Below, piece by piece: positions 5,355-6,201 of a DNA stretch of 6,201 bases (its first letter is position 1; every line of letters begins with the position of its first letter). This stretch comes from Nocardioidaceae bacterium. Lineage in GTDB: Bacteria > Actinomycetota > Actinomycetes > Propionibacteriales > Nocardioidaceae. Below the pieces are notes generated by a model that was not told the origin of the DNA, searched no databases, and saw nothing but the letters and a program-made list of their open reading frames with translations. The position numbers were made by a program, and so were the translations under genes. The stretch is taken from positions 1-6,201 of the forward strand of contig JAGQUE010000040.1 of NCBI GenBank assembly GCA_020438665.1, given 5' to 3'.

Positions 5355-5722
5355 CCTAGGCGGGCCGGTGCGCTCGGCGGCTGATCCGCGGCCGGAGGGG
5401 CGGCCTCCCGGCGACGTGGCACGAGGGTCGCGATCGCGAAGAGGACGAGCAGAGGTGCGGCGATCAGCAGGACATAACCGGGGACATCGGCGGCGACCAG
5501 GAAGTCACCCTCGGGACGTGGGAGCGCACCGCGGACGACGACCCCGCCCCAGCCGAGCGTGAACATCATGCGGGCCACCCCGCCGGGCAAGGCGACCGCA
5601 TAGGTCACCCCGGCCCCCAGCCCCAGCAGCAGTCCCCACCAACGCTCGTGGACGAGCACGGCAGCCAGTCCGGCGGCGGCCCCCAGGACGAGGCATCCCA
5701 CCCACACCAGCAGGCGCATCAT
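5351..5722 (-). CDS. Small four-helix membrane protein, probably DUF6113
   Basis: This 123-residue protein has no known function. Hydrophobic segments lie at about 4-24, 29-46, 49-66 (weak) and 83-101, followed by a basic and Pro/Ala-rich tail (RRR at 103-105). The loop PRPEGDFLVAADVPGY (68-83) looks conserved and may be a family signature. I associate this type of protein with DUF6113, which I recall near mshB in other actinobacteria, but this is from memory. Two start codons follow each other (ATG at 5722 and 5719) and neither has a clear ribosome binding site. The start lies 20 nt after the mshB stop, and the stop codon overlaps the VanW start in ATGA, so the three genes are likely one transcript. 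Reading the same frame further upstream would run through mshB, so that extension is not credible. Confidence 0.82.
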   Translation of the reverse strand: MMRLLVWVGCLVLGAAAGLAAVLVHERWWGLLLGLGAGVTYAVALPGGVARMMFTLGWGGVVVRGALPRPEGDFLVAADVPGYVLLIAAPLLVLFAIATLVPRRREAAPPAADQPPSAPARLG

Positions 5723-5742
5723 GGTCGACCGGCGTGGACGGC

Positions 5743-6201
5743 TCAGAGCCCGGCGAACAGGTCGGCCTCGAGGCCGTCGTCCCCGACCGGCCCCTGCTGC
5801 CCCTTGACGAGCCGATAGAACTCCAGCCCCCACACCGTCTCGCCGACGTTGTTGGACAGCGCGAAGAACGGCCCGTCGATGGTGATCTGGGTCGCGTGGG
5901 CTGCCAGCGCCGCCATCTTCTTGTCGACGAAGCCGGTGCCGTCGACGCACGCCGACAGGTCCTCGTCGGCCACCGCGAACCGCGGCAGCGGGCCGTCGGG
6001 GTCCATGCCCTCGAACGACGTGGTGTCGCCGGCCTCTCTGAGGACCCGCAGCCCGGCCCTCATCCGGCTCTCGGACATGGCGCCCCAATAGATCTTGGCG
6101 ATGTCCCAGGCCGCGCCGAGGTCCTTGCGGAAGGACGGGATCGCGGCGAGCTGCGCGGCGTACATCGCGACCCGGTGGGCCTGGATGTGGTCGGGGTGGC
6201 C
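5743..6201 (-). CDS. mshB: MshB, mycothiol-pathway GlcNAc-inositol deacetylase, C-terminal part (runs off the right edge)
   Basis: This is the last 152 residues of a zinc-dependent PIG-L-type deacetylase that removes acetate from N-acetylglucosaminyl-myo-inositol, the second chemical step of cytoplasmic mycothiol synthesis. The visible part opens with GHPDHIQAHRV. In M. tuberculosis MshB the second His of this HPDH motif (His147) binds the active-site zinc; the other ligands, in the N-terminal AHPDD motif, lie outside the window. Further support is the C-terminal signature KMAALAAHATQITIDG, then FFALSNN and GLEFYRLVKG, close to the end of known MshB proteins (about 300 residues). The frame is open to the window edge, so the ATG at 6165 is an internal Met, not the start. 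The related deacetylase Mca is the main alternative, but FFALSNN with this ending favours MshB. The gene leads the mshB, membrane protein, VanW cluster. Confidence 0.93.
   Translation of the reverse strand, partial: GHPDHIQAHRVAMYAAQLAAIPSFRKDLGAAWDIAKIYWGAMSESRMRAGLRVLREAGDTTSFEGMDPDGPLPRFAVADEDLSACVDGTGFVDKKMAALAAHATQITIDGPFFALSNNVGETVWGLEFYRLVKGQQGPVGDDGLEADLFAGL

Noticed and set aside
3822..5384. A 520-codon open frame on the plus strand opposite the VanW gene
   Set aside because: It is antisense to a clear VanW protein; the translation is low-complexity Gly/Arg/Asp/Val-rich, as expected for a shadow frame in high-GC DNA.
5351..6088. A 245-codon version of the small membrane protein starting inside mshB
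   Set aside because: The extra N-terminal part is the out-of-frame reading of mshB and is low-complexity; the hydrophobic protein begins at the ATG ATG at 5722-5717.
5743..6165. mshB as a complete 140-residue gene starting at ATG 6165
   Set aside because: The frame continues upstream to the window edge with the conserved GHPDHIQAHRV motif, so the gene is truncated by the window.

Overview
The window is a piece of a high-GC actinobacterial chromosome. The firmest lineage marker is the 3' half of mshB: mycothiol synthesis is restricted to Actinomycetota. The gene content (7Fe ferredoxin, Rv0428c-like acetyltransferase, VanW protein, archaeal-type AspRS) would suit a Nocardioides-like or other Propionibacteriales genome, but the genus is a guess.

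Layout. At the left edge the start of a seven-iron ferredoxin gene (fdxA) reads leftward. It diverges from a GNAT acetyltransferase that reads rightward and seems to be leaderless; the two promoters overlap within about 50 bp. After the acetyltransferase comes a 226 bp non-coding stretch with a promoter and a long leader, then an archaeal-type aspartyl-tRNA synthetase (aspS2). The rest lies on the minus strand: an unrecognised secreted beta-rich protein, converging on aspS2 with only 6 bp between the stop codons, and then an apparent operon read right to left: mshB (partial), a small four-helix membrane protein (probably DUF6113), and a membrane-anchored VanW protein. The last two overlap by ATGA.

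Most interesting point: the leader of aspS2 carries the core of a T-box riboswitch. It matches 12 of 14 positions of the T-box consensus. It has the 7-nt bulge UGGCACC flanked by perfect 7-bp and 3-bp helices, and a mutually exclusive hairpin that buries the aspS2 Shine-Dalgarno sequence. This is the architecture of a translational T-box of the kind known from actinobacterial ileS. The bulge base facing the tRNA discriminator is C, which fits G73 of tRNA-Asp and tRNA-Asn. A candidate short Stem I shows GAC (Asp) and AAC (Asn) in one loop. The enzyme carries His and Pro at two positions that I recall as markers of non-discriminating AspRS, so aspS2 may charge both tRNAs and be induced when one of them is uncharged. 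I know ileS as the well-studied actinobacterial T-box target; an AspRS target would be less familiar. No mobile elements, CRISPR arrays, tRNAs or rRNAs were seen.
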